Shown here in pieces: positions 7,562 to 16,451 of a stretch of 64,000 nucleotides of DNA (its first letter is position 1; each line of letters begins with the position of its first letter). A program made the translations under genes and the position numbers. The notes under the pieces were generated by a model. The model was not told the origin of the DNA. It did not search any database and saw nothing but the letters and a program-made list of their open reading frames with translations. Origin of the DNA: Acetobacteraceae bacterium (GTDB lineage Bacteria > Pseudomonadota > Alphaproteobacteria > Acetobacterales > Acetobacteraceae); assembly GCA_021732665.1 (NCBI GenBank), contig JAKFUL010000003.1, positions 39,782-103,781 on the forward strand, given 5' to 3'.

Positions 7562-8830
7562 ATGGCTGACGTGGTGGCGCCCAACCTGGTGGCGGCGGTG
7601 AGTGAGCTCCGGCAGTGGGAGCGTCTGATGGAGATGGCCAAGCTGGGTGCCATTCCGGGCGACGGCGTGAACCGCGCCTGCCTGACGCCGTTGGACCGCC
7701 AGGCGCGCCGCATGTTCATTGCCTGGGGCGAGGCGCTGGGGCTGACTGCCAGCGTGGACCGCCTGGGCAATCTGTTTCTGCGACATGAGGGCAGTGAGGC
7801 TGGTCTGGCGCCTGTCCTGACCGGCAGCCACATGGACAGCCAGCCCAAGGGTGGCCGTTTCGACGGCATTTACGGCGTGATCGCCGGGCTGGAGGCGGTG
7901 CAGGCGCTGCGCGAGGCCGGGGTGGCCACGCGGCGCCCGATCGAGGTCGTGGCCTGGACGAATGAGGAAGGCGGCCGTTTCGCCCCGGGCTGCATGGGTT
8001 CCATGGCCTATGCCGGCTTTGCCCCGCCCGGGACCTGGGATGCCATCGAGGACACCCAGGCCGTGCGTTTCGGCGATGCCCTGGCCGAGCATCTGGCCGA
8101 GGAGGCCGACATCGCCCGCCGCCCCTTGGGCGTGGTGGAGGGGCCAGCGCCGCATGCCTATGTCGAGGCGCATATCGAGCAGGGGCCGATCCTGGAGGGC
8201 CGCGACCTCGATATCGGCGTGGTCACGGGCATCCAGGGCAGCCGCTGGTTCAGCGTGGAGATCCATGGCCGTTCAGACCATGCCGGCACCACGCCGGTCT
8301 CGATGCGCCAGGATGCGATGCAGGACGCGATCCGCGCCATCACCGCGCTGAATGCCCTGATGCGCGACCCCTCGGATGTGCTGCGCTTCACCGTCGCGCG
8401 GATGGAGGTCTTCCCCAACAGCTCCAATTCCGTGGCCGATCTGGTGCGGTTCTCGATCGATTTCCGTCACCCCGACCGGGCTGTGGTGCTGGCCCGCGGC
8501 AATGCGATCGAGGGCGTGATCCAGTCCGCCCTGCTGCATTGCACGGCGGTGGTGCATGAGCGTTTCACCGCCATGCCCACGCAGTTCCAGCCGCTGGTGC
8601 CCGATGCGGTGGAACGCGCGGCCCGCGCCCAGGGGCTGGCCTCGCTGCGCATGCCCTCCGGCGCGTTTCACGACGCGCAGTTCATGGTGCCGCTTTGCCC
8701 GACCGGCATGATCTTCGTGCCGTGTCGCGACGGCATCTCGCACAACCCGGCGGAGTATTCGGCGCCGGACCAGCTGGCCGCGGGCACAAGGGTGCTGGCG
8801 CAGGTGCTGGCGGAGTTGGCGAACAGCTAG
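7562..8830 (+). CDS. M20-family Zn hydrolase, allantoate amidohydrolase / N-carbamoyl-amino-acid hydrolase
   Basis: Cytoplasmic di-metal amidohydrolase of the M20 hydantoinase/carbamoylase group, 422 residues. The metal ligands are visible: His90 in GSHMDSQPKGGRFDG, with Asp101 next, the Glu135-Glu136 pair in WTNEEGGRF, His in YVEAHIEQGP, and the C-terminal His in GISHNPAEYS. The dimerisation lid carries the GRSDHAGTTPVSMR motif. The family includes allantoate amidohydrolase (AllC), beta-ureidopropionase and N-carbamoyl-L-amino-acid hydrolase. The neighbouring uraH-puuD pair favours a role in allantoate or ureide breakdown, but motifs alone do not separate the activities. An AAGGA site about 6 bases upstream supports the ATG. 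Its stop overlaps the convergent lipoprotein stop by 4 bases. Confidence 0.88.
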   Translation: MADVVAPNLVAAVSELRQWERLMEMAKLGAIPGDGVNRACLTPLDRQARRMFIAWGEALGLTASVDRLGNLFLRHEGSEAGLAPVLTGSHMDSQPKGGRFDGIYGVIAGLEAVQALREAGVATRRPIEVVAWTNEEGGRFAPGCMGSMAYAGFAPPGTWDAIEDTQAVRFGDALAEHLAEEADIARRPLGVVEGPAPHAYVEAHIEQGPILEGRDLDIGVVTGIQGSRWFSVEIHGRSDHAGTTPVSMRQDAMQDAIRAITALNALMRDPSDVLRFTVARMEVFPNSSNSVADLVRFSIDFRHPDRAVVLARGNAIEGVIQSALLHCTAVVHERFTAMPTQFQPLVPDAVERAARAQGLASLRMPSGAFHDAQFMVPLCPTGMIFVPCRDGISHNPAEYSAPDQLAAGTRVLAQVLAELANS

Positions 8831-9462
8831 TTCGGCGGCGGCTCCTCGGCCACGGCGGCAGGATTATGCTCGATGGCCAGCGGCGCCACCCCCGGGCCCA
8901 CCCATTGCTCGCTGGCCTGAACGCCCATGCTCTCGCGGTCCAGCCAGAAGCGGTTGCGGATCCGGCCCAGCCCCTCGCCCCGGCAGGTCTCGGTGATGAC
9001 GACCAACTCGTTCTCGCCGGGGCGGGAGACCAGGCGGCATTGCAGGGTCACGCCGAAGCGCATGCCGGCGGGGTCGCGGCTGGCGGTCATCAAATCCACC
9101 ACTCGCCGCGCATCGGCGCCGCGGGCAAGCAGGGAAGCGGGCTCGGCCAGCGGGTCGGGGCCGTCGAAGCGCGTGGCGGTGAGCATCATCGGCAGGCCGG
9201 AGGTCGCGACCACGCGCACCCCGTCCGTCGCCACCACCACCCCCGCGCGGGTGCGCCACATGCGGCGTTCGCCCTGCTGCGAGATCAGCCGGGCATCGGC
9301 GCCGCGGCGGCCCTGGGCCAGGCGCAGGACGGGGCCATCGGGCTCGCCCTCATCCTCCTCGGCCAAGGGGCCGCCGGCGAACCAGCGGGCGGGGTCCAGG
9401 CTGGAATCGGTGCCGCAGGCGGCCAGGGCAAGCAGCAGCAGCAGCGGGGCGGTGAGGCGCAT
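8827..9462 (-). CDS. YjbF/GfcB-family outer-membrane lipoprotein
   Basis: Predicted lipoprotein of 211 residues. The start MRLTAPLLLLLALAACGTDSS gives a short charged n-region, a hydrophobic core and the lipobox LAAC, cleaved before Cys. Upstream in-frame codons from 9564 would bury the signal peptide and are rejected. The mature part resembles the YjbF/GfcB family linked to group-4 capsule or exopolysaccharide genes: MWRTRAGVVVATDGVRVVAT, a central Cys-containing strand, ITETCRGEG, and FWLDRESMGVQASEQWVGPG near the end. The usual partners (GfcC- and GfcD-like genes) are not next to it, and it is divergent from addB with about 90 bases between starts. The family call is by eye and moderately sure. 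Confidence 0.75.
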   Translation of the reverse strand: MRLTAPLLLLLALAACGTDSSLDPARWFAGGPLAEEDEGEPDGPVLRLAQGRRGADARLISQQGERRMWRTRAGVVVATDGVRVVATSGLPMMLTATRFDGPDPLAEPASLLARGADARRVVDLMTASRDPAGMRFGVTLQCRLVSRPGENELVVITETCRGEGLGRIRNRFWLDRESMGVQASEQWVGPGVAPLAIEHNPAAVAEEPPPN

Positions 9463-9552
9463 GCCGCAGCCTATCCCTTTCGCGCAGGGGTTTCGACCCG
9501 ATTCGCGCCCCGGCGCATTTCCGCGCGCCGCGGCTTGCGGTAGGATCAATTC

Positions 9553-12519
9553 GTGCGCATCCACAGCATTCCGCCGGGCATCCCCTTCCTGCCGGCCCTG
9601 GCGGCGGGCATTCGCGCCCGGCTTCCTTCGCCCGAGGCGCTGGCCCGCGCCACCCTACTGCTGCCGACAAGGCGCAGCGCCCGCGCGCTGCGGGCGGAGT
9701 TCCTCCCGGCGGGCGAGGGTGCCGGGCTGCTGCCCCGCATGCGCGCGCTCGCCGGCCTTTCCACCGAGGATGCCGATGAGCTGAGCCTGCCCGCGCTGCT
9801 GGAACTGCCGCCGGCGGTGGAACCCCTGCGCCGCCAGGGCGTGCTGGCCGACCTCGTGCTGCGCTTCCCGCCCCGCGGCGGCGGCCCGCGCTCACCCGAG
9901 CATGCCTGGTCCCTGGCCGGCGACCTGGCCGCGCTGCTCGACGAAATCGCGCTGGAGGAGCCGGACATGGCGCTGCTGCGCCGGCCCGGCGATCTGGCCG
10001 AGGCCTGGATGGCCCGGCTTGAGGCGCTGGTGGAGGGCGAACTGGCCCAGCATTGGCAGATCACCACCCTGTTCCTGCGCGGCGTGGTGCGGGAATGGCA
10101 GGGCTGGCTGGAGGCGCAGGAGCTGCTGGATATCGGCCTGCGCCGCGTCCTCGCCCTGACCACCCAGGCCGATGCCTGGGCGAACAACCCGCCGGCCGAG
10201 ATGGTGGTGGCGGCCGGCATCGGCACCGGCGGCACCATCCCCGCGGCCGCCCTGCTGCTGCGCGTGGTGGCCAGCCGCCTGCCACAGGGTTTCGTGGTGC
10301 TGCATGCCGAGGACCCCGCCACCGCGACCCTGCCCCCCGAGGCGCTGGACGAGGCGCCGAGCCACCCCTTTCATGGCCAGCGCCGGCTGCTGCGGCTGAT
10401 GGGCGCACCGCCCGGCCCCTTCCCGGCCTGGGCGGAAACCCCCGCGCCGCCGCCACGCGCCGCCCTGCTGGGCCAGGCCATGCGCCCGGCCAGCGCGCTC
10501 AGCGCCTGGCATTCGCGCCGCCCCGACGCGATGCTGCCGGCGCTGGAAAACCTCTCCGCCCAGACCGCCGCCGATGCCGAGGCTGAGGCGCGCGCCATCG
10601 CCCTGCTGCTGCGCGAGGCTTTGGAGAGCGCCGGCACCGCCGCGCTGGTCACGCCCGACCGCGACCTGGCCCGGCGCACCGCCGCCGCCTTGAGCCGGCA
10701 TGGCATCGAGGCCGAGGACAGCGCCGGCCAACAGCTGGGCCTGAGCGGGGCCGGAATCTTCCTCCGGCTGGTGGCGGCGATGCCGGCGGCGCGGTTCGGG
10801 CCGGTGGCGACGCTGTCCGTCCTGAAACACCCGACCTGCGCCGGCGGGTGGGAGCGTGGCGCCTGGCTGGAGGCGACGCGGCGGCTGGAGCTGGACTGGC
10901 GTGGCCCGCGCCCGGAGCATGGGCTGGCCGGGCTGCGCGCCGCCGCGCGAAAGGCCGATACCGCATTGCTCGACAGGCTGGAGGCCGCGACCGCCCCTTT
11001 CACCGCGCTGTTCGAGGCCGCGGCCCAGCCGCCGGCAGCGCTGCTCGCTGCCATGCTGGAGGCGGCGGAGAATCTTGCGGCCACCGCCGAACTGCCCGGC
11101 GGCCTCGCGCTCTATGCCGGCGAGGAGGGCGAGGCGCTGGCCAACCACCTCGCCGACATGGATGGCGCCTTCGGCGAATTGCCGCCGATCGCGCCGCGCG
11201 CCTTCCTGGCGCTGTTCGAGGGCGCCCTGGCGCAGGGCGTGGCGCGCCGGCCGCGCAGCCGCTCGGCCCATCCGCGCGTGGCCATACTCGGCCTGCTGGA
11301 AGCGCGGCTTTTGCATTTCGACCGGGTGATCCTGGGCGGATTGGACGAAGCCGTCTGGCCGCTGGCCACCGATTCCGGCCCCTGGATGGGCCGGCCCATG
11401 CGCCAGCGCTTCGGCCTGCCGCTGCCCGAAATCCGCATCGGCAGCGTGGCGGCGGATTTCCTGCTGACGGCGGTGAGCGGGCGCGAGGTGATCCTCTCCC
11501 GCGCCAATCGCCGCGGCGGCTCGCCCACCGTGCCGGCGCGCTGGCTGACCCGGCTCTCCACGCTGCTGCGCGGCCAGACCAGCCTGGCCTTCCCCGATGG
11601 CCTGGCCCTGCCGCGCAACGCCGCGTTGAATTGGGTGGCGGCGCTGGACCAGCCGGCCGAGGCCCTGCCGCCCGCCGCGCGCCCCCGGCCGCGCCCGCCG
11701 CTGGCCGCCCGGCCGCGGGAAATCTCCGTCACCGACGTGGCGCTGCTGATTGCCGATCCCTACGCCTATTACGCCCGTCGGATCCTGAAGCTGCGGCTGC
11801 TGGAGCCGCTGGAGGTCGATCTCGGCGCCCGCGAATATGGCGACATGGTGCATGCCGCCATGCGCGGCTTTGTCGCGACCCTGCCGCCCGGCGCAGGCCT
11901 GCCGACCGACGCGCCCATGCTGTGGCAAAAGGCGATGGCGGCGGCGCTGGAGGAGGCGGCGCTGCGCCCCGCGCTCACCGCCTTCTGGCGCCCGCGGCTG
12001 GAGCGCATCGGCGAATTCGTGCTGCAGACCGAGGCCGCCCGGCGCGCCATCAACCCTGTGCTGCGCAGCCATGTCGAGCGCGAGGCCAGGGCGGTGATCT
12101 CCGGCGTCACCCTGCATGGCCGCGCCGACCGGCTGGATGAGCTGCCGCGCGGCGGGCTGCTGATCCTGGACTACAAGACCGGCGCGCTGCCCTCGGCGAA
12201 AAACGTGCTGAACGGCACCGCGCCGCAACTGCCGCTGGAAGCGCTGCTGGCCGACCAATCCGGCTTCAGGGGGGTGACTGGCGTGCCCTCGGCCCTGGAA
12301 TACTGGCGGCTTGCCGGTGGCGAGCCGGCCGGCCAGGTGATGGCGCTGGAGGGCGTGACAGAATTGCTCGCCCTGGCCGAGGAGGGTTTCGACCGGCTCG
12401 CCAAGGAATTCCTGCGCGGCAGCCGGGCCTTTGCCGCCCGGCCGGATCCGGGGCGGGTTTCGCTCAACACCGATTACGACCACCTCGCCCGCCGCGCCGA
12501 ATGGGAGGTGGAGACTTGA
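9553..12519 (+). CDS. addB: double-strand break repair protein AddB, alphaproteobacterial type
   Basis: Nuclease and scaffold subunit of the AddAB helicase-nuclease, which resects DNA double-strand breaks and loads RecA; 988 residues with a GTG start. The N-terminus IHSIPPGIPFLPALAAGI and LLPTRRSARALRAEFL is typical of the alphaproteobacterial form, which lacks a clear Walker A motif. The central helicase-like part has RVAILGLLEARLLHFDRVILGGLDE in pieces. The RecB-type nuclease domain has LILDYKTG with Asp873 and Lys875, preceded by HGRADRLDEL. The only cysteine is Cys429, so the iron-sulfur staple known from Bacillus AddB cannot form. Its last four bases overlap the addA start. Confidence 0.95.
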   Translation: MRIHSIPPGIPFLPALAAGIRARLPSPEALARATLLLPTRRSARALRAEFLPAGEGAGLLPRMRALAGLSTEDADELSLPALLELPPAVEPLRRQGVLADLVLRFPPRGGGPRSPEHAWSLAGDLAALLDEIALEEPDMALLRRPGDLAEAWMARLEALVEGELAQHWQITTLFLRGVVREWQGWLEAQELLDIGLRRVLALTTQADAWANNPPAEMVVAAGIGTGGTIPAAALLLRVVASRLPQGFVVLHAEDPATATLPPEALDEAPSHPFHGQRRLLRLMGAPPGPFPAWAETPAPPPRAALLGQAMRPASALSAWHSRRPDAMLPALENLSAQTAADAEAEARAIALLLREALESAGTAALVTPDRDLARRTAAALSRHGIEAEDSAGQQLGLSGAGIFLRLVAAMPAARFGPVATLSVLKHPTCAGGWERGAWLEATRRLELDWRGPRPEHGLAGLRAAARKADTALLDRLEAATAPFTALFEAAAQPPAALLAAMLEAAENLAATAELPGGLALYAGEEGEALANHLADMDGAFGELPPIAPRAFLALFEGALAQGVARRPRSRSAHPRVAILGLLEARLLHFDRVILGGLDEAVWPLATDSGPWMGRPMRQRFGLPLPEIRIGSVAADFLLTAVSGREVILSRANRRGGSPTVPARWLTRLSTLLRGQTSLAFPDGLALPRNAALNWVAALDQPAEALPPAARPRPRPPLAARPREISVTDVALLIADPYAYYARRILKLRLLEPLEVDLGAREYGDMVHAAMRGFVATLPPGAGLPTDAPMLWQKAMAAALEEAALRPALTAFWRPRLERIGEFVLQTEAARRAINPVLRSHVEREARAVISGVTLHGRADRLDELPRGGLLILDYKTGALPSAKNVLNGTAPQLPLEALLADQSGFRGVTGVPSALEYWRLAGGEPAGQVMALEGVTELLALAEEGFDRLAKEFLRGSRAFAARPDPGRVSLNTDYDHLARRAEWEVET
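12504..12509 (+). promoter_or_regulatory. strong Shine-Dalgarno site that fixes a TTG start for addA
   Basis: GGAGGT lies inside the end of addB, 6 bases before the TTG at 12516. The TTG overlaps the addB stop as TTGA. The in-frame ATG at 12501 overlaps this site and has no comparable ribosome site of its own, so translation most likely begins at the TTG. Confidence 0.7.
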
Positions 12520-15500
12520 CCCCCGCGCAGCGCGCCGAAGCGCAGCAGGCCCGCGCCTCCGACCCCACGGCCTCGGCCTGGGTTTCGGCCTCCGCGGGCT
12601 CGGGCAAGACCAAGCTGCTGACGGACCGGGTGCTGCGGCTGCTGCTGGCCGGCACCCGCCCGAATCGCATCCTGTGCCTGACCTTCACCAAGGCGGCGGC
12701 GGCGGAGATGGTGGTGCGGCTGAACGCGGCACTGGGCGATTGGGCGGTGTTCGACGATGCGGCTTTGGCGGGGGCGCTGACCCGGCTGCTGGGCCATCCG
12801 CCCAGCCCGGCCGAGGCGCAGCTGGCGCGTTCGCTCTTCGCCACGGTGCTGGAACTGCCCGGCGGCATGCGGATTTCCACCATTCACGCCTTTTGCCAGA
12901 CGCTGCTGCGCGCCTTCCCGCTCGAGGCGGCGCTGCCGCCGCAATTCGCCGTGCTGGAGCAGCGCGACGGCGCGGCGGCGCTGGGCGAGGCGCGTGAGGA
13001 GGTGCTGGGCGAGGCGGTGGGCGGCACGGCCCTGGCGGCGCTGGCCGGGCTGATTTCGGCCGACCGGTTTTCCGGCCTGAGCGAGGAGCTGGCGGGCGAG
13101 GCGCAGGCGCTGCGCCGGGCGATCGACCATGCCGGGGTGGAGGGGCTGCTGGCCCGGCTGGCCCGCGCGCTGGGTGCGGCGGAGGATGCGGCGGCGGAGA
13201 TCGCGCTGGCCTGCACGCCGCTGGACGAGGGCCTGCTGGCGCGGGCCGCGGGCATCCTCGCCCTGGGCAGCGAGAAGACCGACCAGCCCTGCGGCGCCGC
13301 CCTGCGCAAATTCCTGACGCTGCCAGGCTCGCTTCGCCACACCGGCTACGAGGATTGGAAGGCGCTGCTGCTGACCAAGGATGGCGAACCGCGCAAATCC
13401 TACGCCACCCAGAAATGCGGCGCCGGCCAGGGTTTCGCGCAGGACACGCTGCTGCGCGAGGCCCTGCGCGTGCAGGAACACGCCAGGCGCATCTGTGCCG
13501 CCAACATGGTCTCGGCCACCCGCGCCCTGCTGCTGCTGGCCGCCCCGGTGCTGGATGCCTATGCGGAGGGCAAGGCCCGCAGCGGCGCGCTGGATTTCGA
13601 CGACCTGATCGCCGCCACCCAGAATCTGCTGCGCGACCCCGGCAGCGCCTGGGTGTTGTTCAAGTTGGACAGCGGGCTGGATCACGTCCTGCTGGACGAG
13701 GCGCAGGACAGCAATCCCGAGCAATGGGGCATCGTGCGCGCGCTGACCGGCGAATTCTTCGCCGGCGAAGGCGCGCGGGAGGCGGCCCGGTCGATCTTCG
13801 CGGTGGGTGACCAGAAGCAGTCGATCTACGCGTTCCAGGGCGCCGACCCGCGCGGTTTTTCTGAAGGCCGGGCACATTTCGGAAACGCCGTCGCCCTGGC
13901 GGAAAAGCGCTTCGAGGATGTCTCGCTGGAGGTTTCCTTCCGCTCGACGCCGGCGGTGCTGGGGCTGGTGGATGCGGTCTTCGCCGGCTCCGCCCGCCCC
14001 GGCGTGGCGGACGACGCCGCCCTGCGCCACCTGCCGCATCGCGCCGGTGCCGCGGGGCTGGTCGAGCTTTGGCCGCTGCAACGCGCCGGCACCGCCGCAG
14101 CACCCGATCCCTGGGTGCTGAACGACGACGAGGGCGAGGCCGAGGGCAACCCGCAGGCCCGCCTGGCCCGCGCCCTGGCCCGGCGCATCCGCCACATGCT
14201 GGATCACGAAACCCTGCCGGCACGGGCCGACGGGCCGGACCAGCCTTCCGGGCGCAGGATACGGCCCGACGACATCCTCATCCTGGTGCGCAAGCGCAAT
14301 GCGCTTACCCGGCTGATCATCCGCGAGCTGAAACAGGCGGAGGTGCCGGTGGGGGGCCTGGACCGCATCGCCCTGACCGCGCAGCTGGGCGTGCAGGACA
14401 TGCTGGCCCTGCTGGATGTGCTGCTGCTGCCCGGCGATGACCTGCAACTGGCCGCGCTGCTGAAATCGCCGCTGGTGGGATTGTCGGAGGAGGCGCTGTT
14501 CCAGCTCGCCCATGGCCGCGCGGGCTCGCTGCATGCGGCGCTGATGGCGCATCGCGGCGGTGCGGGGGAATTCGCCCATGCCGCGGAGTGGCTGGCGCTC
14601 TGGGCCACGCGCGCCGATCGCGGCACGCCGCATGCGCTGCTCGCGCGGCTCTATGGCGAGGACGGCGCCCGCGCCCGGCTGCTTGCCAGGCTGGGGCCGG
14701 ATGCGGCGGATGGGCTGGACGAGCTGCTCAACGCCGCTTTGGCCTTCGAGGCACGCCACCCGCCCGGGCTGCAAGGATTTCTCCACTGGCTGCGCGCCGG
14801 CGGCGCCGAGATCAAGCGCGATGCCGAGGCCAGCGGCGGCCTGGTGCGGATCATGACCGTGCACGGCGCCAAGGGCTTGCAGGCCCCTATCGTCATCCTG
14901 CCCGACACCACGGGGCGCAGGCGGGCCGATTCCGGGCTGCGCTGGCTGGAGGACCCGGCCGGCGGGCCGCCCCTGCCGCTCTGGGCGCCGCGGGCCGAGA
15001 AGCCGGTGCCCGCCGCCGCCGCGGCCCTCGCCCTGGCCGAGCGCGAGCGGGCGCAGGAGGAGGAGAACCGCCTGCTCTATGTGGCGCTGACCCGGGCCGA
15101 AGACCGGCTGCTGGTCTGCGGCTGGGTGCGCGACAAGCCCGCCGCCACCGACTGGTACAGCCAGATCGCCGAGGGCTTTTCGGCGCTGGCCGCCCGCGGC
15201 CGCCCCTTCGACCCGGCAGGGTTCGGCGCCGCGCCGGATGGGTTCGATGGCGAGCTTCTCTGGCTGGAAACGCCGCAGAGCGAGGCGCCGAAATCCGACA
15301 AGCCGCGCGCCGAGGCGCGCGAGGCCGGCCTGCCCGAATGGGTCGCCCGGCCGGCGCCCACCGAACAGGGGCAGGACAGCCTTGCCCCCTCCTCGCTGCT
15401 CGATGAGGAAACCGGCCCGCCCGCCGCCGCCCCGCATGCGCCGGCCGACCCGCGCGGGCTGCGCTTTCGGCGCGGCCGGCTGATCCATGCCCTGTTGCAG

Positions 15501-15962
15501 CATTTGCCGGCGCTGCCCGGCCCGGCGCGGGCCTCGGCCGCCGCCCGCTTCCTCGGCCGGCCCGGCTTCGGCCTGGCGCCCGAGACCCGCGGTGAATTGA
15601 TCGCCGAGGTGATGGCGCTGCTGGAGGACCCAGGCTTCGGCCCCGCCTTCGGGCCGGAAAGCCTGGCCGAAGTGCCCATTGCCGGGCGCCTGGGCGGCCA
15701 GCTCTTCACCGGCCAGGTCGACCGGCTGCTGGTGGAACCGGCCCGGATCCTGCTCATCGATTTCAAGACCAACCGCCCGCCACCGGCCGCGGTGGACGAG
15801 GTCTCGCCCGCCTATCTCCGGCAAATGGCGGCCTATCGCGCGCTGCTGCGCCTGGCCTTTCCGGACCGGGCGGTGGAATGCGCGCTGTTGTGGACCTATG
15901 CCGGGCGAATGATGCCGCTGCCGGATGGCCTGCTGGATGCCCACGCCCCGGCGGCATCTTGA
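12516..15962 (+). CDS. addA: double-strand break repair helicase AddA
   Basis: UvrD-like SF1A helicase with a C-terminal RecB nuclease domain; motor subunit of AddAB; 1148 residues from the TTG start. Motifs in order: Walker A ASAGSGKTKLL with Lys31, motif Ia LTFTKAAAAEM, STIHAFCQTLLR, Walker B VLLDEAQDSNPEQW, motif III VGDQKQSIYAFQGADP, motif V TVHGAKGLQAPIVI, motif VI LLYVALTRAEDRLLV. The nuclease domain near the end has LIDFKTN with Asp1082 and Lys1084 and YLRQMAAYRALL. All catalytic residues look intact. The addB-addA-trxA order is the standard arrangement in alphaproteobacteria. Translational coupling to addB would keep the two subunits in step. Confidence 0.96.
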   Translation: MTPAQRAEAQQARASDPTASAWVSASAGSGKTKLLTDRVLRLLLAGTRPNRILCLTFTKAAAAEMVVRLNAALGDWAVFDDAALAGALTRLLGHPPSPAEAQLARSLFATVLELPGGMRISTIHAFCQTLLRAFPLEAALPPQFAVLEQRDGAAALGEAREEVLGEAVGGTALAALAGLISADRFSGLSEELAGEAQALRRAIDHAGVEGLLARLARALGAAEDAAAEIALACTPLDEGLLARAAGILALGSEKTDQPCGAALRKFLTLPGSLRHTGYEDWKALLLTKDGEPRKSYATQKCGAGQGFAQDTLLREALRVQEHARRICAANMVSATRALLLLAAPVLDAYAEGKARSGALDFDDLIAATQNLLRDPGSAWVLFKLDSGLDHVLLDEAQDSNPEQWGIVRALTGEFFAGEGAREAARSIFAVGDQKQSIYAFQGADPRGFSEGRAHFGNAVALAEKRFEDVSLEVSFRSTPAVLGLVDAVFAGSARPGVADDAALRHLPHRAGAAGLVELWPLQRAGTAAAPDPWVLNDDEGEAEGNPQARLARALARRIRHMLDHETLPARADGPDQPSGRRIRPDDILILVRKRNALTRLIIRELKQAEVPVGGLDRIALTAQLGVQDMLALLDVLLLPGDDLQLAALLKSPLVGLSEEALFQLAHGRAGSLHAALMAHRGGAGEFAHAAEWLALWATRADRGTPHALLARLYGEDGARARLLARLGPDAADGLDELLNAALAFEARHPPGLQGFLHWLRAGGAEIKRDAEASGGLVRIMTVHGAKGLQAPIVILPDTTGRRRADSGLRWLEDPAGGPPLPLWAPRAEKPVPAAAAALALAERERAQEEENRLLYVALTRAEDRLLVCGWVRDKPAATDWYSQIAEGFSALAARGRPFDPAGFGAAPDGFDGELLWLETPQSEAPKSDKPRAEAREAGLPEWVARPAPTEQGQDSLAPSSLLDEETGPPAAAPHAPADPRGLRFRRGRLIHALLQHLPALPGPARASAAARFLGRPGFGLAPETRGELIAEVMALLEDPGFGPAFGPESLAEVPIAGRLGGQLFTGQVDRLLVEPARILLIDFKTNRPPPAAVDEVSPAYLRQMAAYRALLRLAFPDRAVECALLWTYAGRMMPLPDGLLDAHAPAAS

Positions 15963-16015
15963 CCCTGGCCCCCCGGCACACGACCTTTGGCCTCAACTCT
16001 TGAAGGATGACCCCC

Positions 16016-16348
16016 ATGTCCGAACTGACCAAGGCCGTGACCGATGACAGCTTCCGCGCCGATGTCCTGGAGGCCTCTGGCCCCGTGCTTGTGGATTTCT
16101 GGGCGGAATGGTGCGGCCCCTGCCGCATGGTGGCGCCCGTGCTCGACGAGCTTGCGAAGGAATATGCCGGCAAGCTGACCATCGCGAAGGTCGATATCGA
16201 CGAAAATCCGATGACGCCGAATGAATATGCGGTGCGCGGCATCCCCACCATGATCCTGTTCAAGGATGGCAAGCCGGTGGACACCAAGGTGGGCGCCATG
16301 CCCAAGGGCCAGATGAAGAGCTGGATCGCGGGCGCGATCGGCGATTAG
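16016..16348 (+). CDS. trxA: thioredoxin
   Basis: Cytoplasmic 110-residue thioredoxin, a general protein-disulfide reductant recycled by thioredoxin reductase. It has the WCGPC active site at residues 32-36, buried Asp in VLVDFWAEW, and the cis-Pro loop [14 protein letters not shown]. The start [13 protein letters not shown] matches the family; an ATG three codons upstream at 16007 is also in frame but sits in the ribosome-site region. It lies about 50 bases after addA, as is common in alphaproteobacteria, and may be cotranscribed with it, although a separate promoter is likely for so abundant a protein. Confidence 0.97.
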   Translation: MSELTKAVTDDSFRADVLEASGPVLVDFWAEWCGPCRMVAPVLDELAKEYAGKLTIAKVDIDENPMTPNEYAVRGIPTMILFKDGKPVDTKVGAMPKGQMKSWIAGAIGD

Positions 16349-16356
16349 GCGCGGCT

Positions 16357-16393
16357 GCCGCCGGCGTGCAGATGGATCGGTTGCTCCGGCGGC
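16357..16393. terminator. inverted repeat after trxA, possible terminator without T-tract
   Basis: Arms GCCGCCGG (16357-16364) and CCGGCGGC (16386-16393) are perfect complements around a 21-base loop, starting 9 bases after the trxA stop. No run of T follows, so if it ends transcription it is not a classical intrinsic terminator. Confidence 0.3.
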
Positions 16394-16451
16394 CGGGAAA
16401 ATTGCGGATGCGCCTCTGACGGTCGCGGCGCGGCGTACCATCTGCGCCAGC

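Noticed and set aside
9892..15944. Two very long minus-strand open frames opposite addB and addA
   Set aside because: They mirror the third-position GC bias of the real genes; translations are Gln/Arg/Gly-rich with no motifs, while addB and addA show full catalytic motifs.
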